Assembly (NCBI GenBank): GCA_900128585.1
Contig: LT642842.1
Span: forward strand, 1-10,175
Length of the DNA stretch: 10,175 nt
Source: Stramenopiles sp. TOSAG23-3
Lineage: Eukaryota > Sar
Reading direction: 5' to 3'
In this document: piece by piece, positions 7,716-10,175 of the stretch
Position numbering within the stretch: position 1 is the first letter of the stretch
Layout: each line of letters starts with the position of its first letter
The notes under the pieces: generated by a model
What the model saw: only the letters and a program-made list of their open reading frames with translations
The model's database searches: none
Told to the model about the DNA's origin: nothing
Position numbers and translations under genes: made by a program

Positions 7716-7768
7716 ACGAGAAGAAGAAGAAAAAGAAGAAAGAACAACGAGAAGAAAGAGGAGAAAAT
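7716..7768 (+). repeat. Purine-rich GAA/AAG low-complexity tract
   Basis: About 53 bases consist almost wholly of A and G in GAA, AAG and GAG triplets, with only a few C interruptions and a terminal T. It lies in the divergent promoter region, roughly 215-265 bases upstream of the coiled-coil protein start. Such tracts occur in promoters and 5' leaders in many eukaryotes; no specific role can be read here. Confidence 0.6.
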
Positions 7769-8324
7769 CGTCCTTCTCGCTCAATGCTTCTTCTTCCTAT
7801 TTCCATGCTAATCTATACCATTAATCATTTTTTTGCGCAATTCTAGTAGCATGTAGTTATCAACTGAATGTAAAAACCGAACCCACCACAAAGAAACTGA
7901 AAACGAACAAATTTTGGGTCGATTTTACCCAAACTGGTAGTTAAGATTATTTAGACTATTCTATAATTCTATCTATGATCAAATGCATCAATGTTATAAT
8001 AAATTTAGCATAGAATCTATTTTAATATGTATCCTATAAAATAATTCAATTAACTACAAAAAATAAATATCTAAAGAAGAAATATCGATTGCCAAGTAGT
8101 AGAGAAAGAAAGACGTAGTTTTCGTCTTCTGTGTGATGAGATAGAAGATCAAAATAATAATACGCAAAAGACGAATTAAACGGGGGGAGTCAAACAATTC
8201 ACACGGTAAAACTTTTATAATGATATCTAAATAACAGCATTCGTTTTGTTTTTTTAAAGCAGGGGGTGTTTGTGTTCCTCGTTTTCACCAGTTAGCATCA
8301 GTTGGCGAAAGAAGGAAGGGGAGA

Positions 8325-8342
8325 ATGCGGACGACTGAATAG
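8325..8342 (+). promoter_or_regulatory. Five-codon upstream ORF before the methyltransferase start
   Basis: ATG at 8325 opens a short frame reading MRTTE that ends at TAG 8340-8342, leaving two bases before the main ATG at 8345. If the transcript starts upstream of 8325, scanning ribosomes meet this ORF first, and the main start would be reached by leaky scanning or reinitiation. The arrangement is directly visible; any regulatory role is inferred. Confidence 0.4.
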
Positions 8343-8344
8343 TG

Positions 8345-9679
8345 ATGTTATTGGCTAACAATGGGAAGAATACTGAAGCAGCGTCGTTGTGCGAAATTCT
8401 AGTTGGCCATCTTGTTCTTGATGGCGGCGCTTGCCTTGCCACGGGCTTGCCTTACTACGACCCAAGGATCCAAAAGTTGTTGTACGCGCAACGATCAAAG
8501 TTGCTCAAATTTTTAGAAAGTTACCCTACTATATTTCATTGCACGCGGCCCACGGAACGCTCGCATATCGTGTCACTTGTGAATGTTGATAAAACTGTTG
8601 ACTTTAGCAGTCACATCAGAAGCGCCCTCTCCGCGTGCAATGAAGAGACAGTCGTCTCATCGCTAGAGAACAAGGCATTGGCTTTATTGAATTCGCGTAT
8701 GTTGAAGTTGCAAAGACGAAGCGTAAAGCGAAAAGAAAGCGTCGACAAAGTGGAACTGGGTGCACCGGTTCACTGGCTCGTTAAAAGGCTTCACACGGAC
8801 CTGCACACTTACCTTCGTTTGAAGCGTTTTTACTGCAACGATGCGCGCCCAAACTTGACAGGCGCAATAGTAGGGTCAGCAGAATGGCACCTGGCAGCTT
8901 TGAAGGAGCTGCAATCTTTTCTTGGCGCCCGTCCCACGTTGTTTCTGGTGATAGGATCACTAGTGTTCCCGCTGAAAGAACCGAAAACAGTGGTGGCACC
9001 ACCAAAATTGAAGCACGCCAATCATTTGGTGGCTACCGATGCCGAAGGCATGTTCAGTGTGACTTGCGGGAGGTCTGCAAAAGAAATGGTATTACTGGTG
9101 AAAAAGTATTACATGAAGTGGAATGGAGGAGGATGCCGAACACGTTTTGTTGACATGACTGCAGGCGTGGGTAGCATCGCCGTGAAATCTTTTCGACACT
9201 TTGACCGTGTCGATTGCTACGAGACCGATCGAACGAGGTACCAGTTACTCCTGGAGAATGTTAAAAAACAATCCTCCTGTGGGTCTAGCACTGCCGAAGT
9301 GACGTGTTACTGCGAAGATAGCATAGCGGGTATGCAGCAGAGAAATAGGGCTCCTGTATGCGCCATTTTTGACCCACCGTGGGGTGGATTGGGTTATGAC
9401 AAATCGAACGAGATTCTTTTCAACAAGAAGCCGTTGCGTACTATTCTCGAAGAGCTTGCGGGCACGGGGGTTAATGGCGATGGTAGGCGCAGCAAACCGC
9501 CGGTTTCATTGGTTGTGGGCATAAAGTTACCTCTGGGGTACGATATCAAGAGACATTTATTGCCACAAAACGATGATGGCAAAACTGACGTTCGGCCGAC
9601 TTTCGTCACCCTTGTGCATGTGAAGAAAATTTGGAAGCAGCTGTTTGCCGTCTTCTACCTGGGGAGAGCCGTGACATGA
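8345..9679 (+). CDS. SAM-dependent methyltransferase, cap guanine-N2 (trimethylguanosine synthase)-like
   Basis: The ATG at 8345 gives 444 residues. A GTG directly before it is unlikely to be the start, and an in-frame TGA lies at 8336-8338. Numbering from that GTG, the C-terminal half is a Rossmann-type methyltransferase. Motif I is FVDMTAGVGSIAV at 269-281 (D271, G275, G277), followed by an acidic second strand (VDCYETD, 290-296) for the SAM ribose. Motif IV is IFDPPWGGLGYD at 342-353. DPPWGG followed by Tyr matches the TGS1/PIMT family, which converts m7G caps of snRNA and snoRNA to 2,2,7-trimethylguanosine, and the later LVVGIKLPLGYD and FVTLVHVKK strands fit its C-terminal fold. The first ~235 residues are helical and unlike any domain I recognise. 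A different N-methyltransferase of rRNA, tRNA or DNA is the main alternative. The subclass is less certain than the fold. No shared pathway with its neighbours is evident. Confidence 0.8.
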   Translation: MLLANNGKNTEAASLCEILVGHLVLDGGACLATGLPYYDPRIQKLLYAQRSKLLKFLESYPTIFHCTRPTERSHIVSLVNVDKTVDFSSHIRSALSACNEETVVSSLENKALALLNSRMLKLQRRSVKRKESVDKVELGAPVHWLVKRLHTDLHTYLRLKRFYCNDARPNLTGAIVGSAEWHLAALKELQSFLGARPTLFLVIGSLVFPLKEPKTVVAPPKLKHANHLVATDAEGMFSVTCGRSAKEMVLLVKKYYMKWNGGGCRTRFVDMTAGVGSIAVKSFRHFDRVDCYETDRTRYQLLLENVKKQSSCGSSTAEVTCYCEDSIAGMQQRNRAPVCAIFDPPWGGLGYDKSNEILFNKKPLRTILEELAGTGVNGDGRRSKPPVSLVVGIKLPLGYDIKRHLLPQNDDGKTDVRPTFVTLVHVKKIWKQLFAVFYLGRAVT

Positions 9680-9693
9680 TGTGAATAGAACGC

Positions 9694-9699
9694 AATAAA
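9694..9699 (+). terminator. Candidate poly(A) signal AATAAA
   Basis: AATAAA begins 15 bases after the TGA of the methyltransferase gene, implying a very short 3' UTR if used. The match is exact; use is inferred from position. Confidence 0.4.
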
Positions 9700-9880
9700 T
9701 TTCAGGAGATAAGTTCGCAGTACATGAAGGAACGTAAACCTTTAATGGACAAAATGAGCAGGATCCACATTCGTAAGGGACTAATGCAGCAGGTTCACTT
9801 TCGTGGTATATGTAGAAGATATAAAGTGAGAGTCTTAAAGCATACTCTCTATAATATGTTTTTTTCTTCTTAAAACCACA

Positions 9881-10112
9881 CAAGGAATGATTCATCTATG
9901 ACTGAGATATCGGATGAGGAAGTTGATTAGGGGTCTTTTGACATCGACGCAATTCAATACACCGATTCGGATCATGCATGGAGTACACATGAAAATGATA
10001 GTCAAGACAAAGTGACAAGGGCAATATTGATTACTAAAATCACAATAGTTGAGATCAGTTCGCAGCACATTAATTTTAATTACTTAAATTAACAGCCAAT
10101 GTTCTTGTTTTT
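9881..10112 (+). mobile_element. Partial element of the same inverted-repeat family
   Basis: Two blocks match the reverse complement of the MITE at 5842-6070. Block 9881-9923 matches 5915-5957 with about seven differences in 44 bases. Block 10051-10112 matches 5845-5904 at close to 88 percent by eye, including the terminal CAGCCAAT and CTTGTTTTT. Between the blocks this copy keeps about 127 extra bases (9924-10050) that the MITE lacks, so the MITE appears to be an internal deletion derivative. The 3' end abuts TTAA (10111-10114 region). No matching 5' terminal repeat is visible upstream of 9881, so this end is lost or too diverged. Confidence 0.6.
9898..10050 (+). pseudogene. Decayed N-terminal fragment of a probable transposase
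   Basis: The ATG at 9898 begins MTEISDEEVD, then TAG at 9928-9930. The same frame continues open with acidic, Asp/Ser-rich residues (such as DIDAIQYTDSDHAWSTHEND) to the 3' repeat block. The related MITE opens with MSEISDDK in the matching position, so the start is conserved between copies. Short acidic N-termini of this style are common in piggyBac-type DDE transposases, and TTAA next to the repeat ends agrees with that. No catalytic domain remains, so the family assignment is tentative. Confidence 0.45.
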
Positions 10113-10141
10113 AATTTACTACAATTTGTAAGTATGTAAAT

Positions 10142-10165
10142 AACAGGCCGCCAATTTTTGTTTTT
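10142..10165 (+). repeat. Additional terminal-repeat copy at the window edge
   Basis: AACAGGCCGCCAATTTTTG followed by TTTTT resembles the repeat end at 10091-10112 (AACAGCCAAT, then GTTTTT) with a small insertion, in the same orientation and about 50 bases downstream. TTAA follows in the same place. It may be the end of another element whose remainder lies to the left, or a tandem duplication of the terminus. Confidence 0.45.
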
Positions 10166-10175
10166 AATTTCAGAT

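Larger units (their letters stand above)
7503..8344. promoter_or_regulatory. Divergent intergenic region (shared 5' flank)
   Basis: This 842 bp region separates the starts of two genes transcribed away from each other, so it should hold both promoters. It contains a purine-rich tract at 7716-7768, an AT-rich middle (about 7800-8160), a run of six G at 8181-8186 and a TATA-like TTTATAAT at 8214-8221, about 125 bases before the methyltransferase ATG. I see no RNA gene or convincing ORF: the small open frames here are basic and low-complexity. Confidence 0.5.

Noticed and set aside
9712-9725. A 14-base exact match (AGTTCGCAGTACAT) to the reverse complement of the MITE interior at 5886-5899
   Set aside because: A single 14-base match is near what chance allows among all pairs in 10 kb, and its flanks do not extend the match. 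It may be a trace of the 5' part of the right-hand element, but I cannot support that.
9724-9873. A 49-codon plus-strand ORF of basic composition just after the methyltransferase gene
   Set aside because: The frame is open only from 9685, has no recognisable motif, sits in the 3' flank next to a mobile-element relic, and is short enough to occur by chance. Conservation or transcript data would be needed.
1-10175. Search for tRNA, rRNA, CRISPR or prokaryote-type operon features
   Set aside because: No cloverleaf-like segment, rRNA core sequence, regularly spaced repeats or tight co-directional gene clusters were seen.

Overview
The window looks like nuclear DNA of a eukaryote, probably an intron-poor protist or alga. 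Long open frames show no obvious need for splicing, while the spacers are much more AT-rich than the genes. Genes lie on both strands with no operon-like packing, AATAAA-type poly(A) signals follow stop codons, and the spacers hold MITE-like inverted-repeat elements. The protein types (a large EF-hand polytopic membrane protein, a Ser/Thr-Pro-rich coiled-coil protein, a cap-methyltransferase-like enzyme) are also eukaryotic. I cannot name the lineage from sequence alone.

Layout. 1-349 is an AT-rich 5' flank with a six-codon upstream ORF. 350-5727 (+) is most simply one very large membrane-protein locus read in three pieces: an N-terminal piece with one membrane helix and an N-glycosylation-rich ectodomain (350-1255), a second helix and basic stalk in another frame (from about 1177), and a 1,425-codon body (1450-5727) ending in paired EF-hands and a hydrophobic C-terminus. 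One frame change (about 1177-1252) and one in-frame TGA (1447-1449) separate the pieces. Tiny or cryptic introns, sequence error and real lesions are all possible.

5842-6193 is a cluster of short inverted-repeat elements: one nearly complete ~225 bp MITE with ~43 bp terminal repeats and a reversed relic. 6273-7502 (-) encodes an unrecognised basic coiled-coil protein, convergent with the membrane-protein gene. 7503-8344 is a divergent intergenic region with a purine tract. 8345-9679 (+) encodes a SAM-dependent methyltransferase with a DPPWGG motif, resembling the cap guanine-N2 (trimethylguanosine synthase) family. From about 9881 to the end there is a second, partial member of the repeat family that keeps the decayed start of a probable transposase gene.

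The three genes show no evident shared pathway; they look like ordinary neighbours. The strongest leads are the split frame of the membrane-protein gene, the MITE family with its transposase remnant, and the possibility that MITE edges supply the 3' processing signals of two convergent genes.
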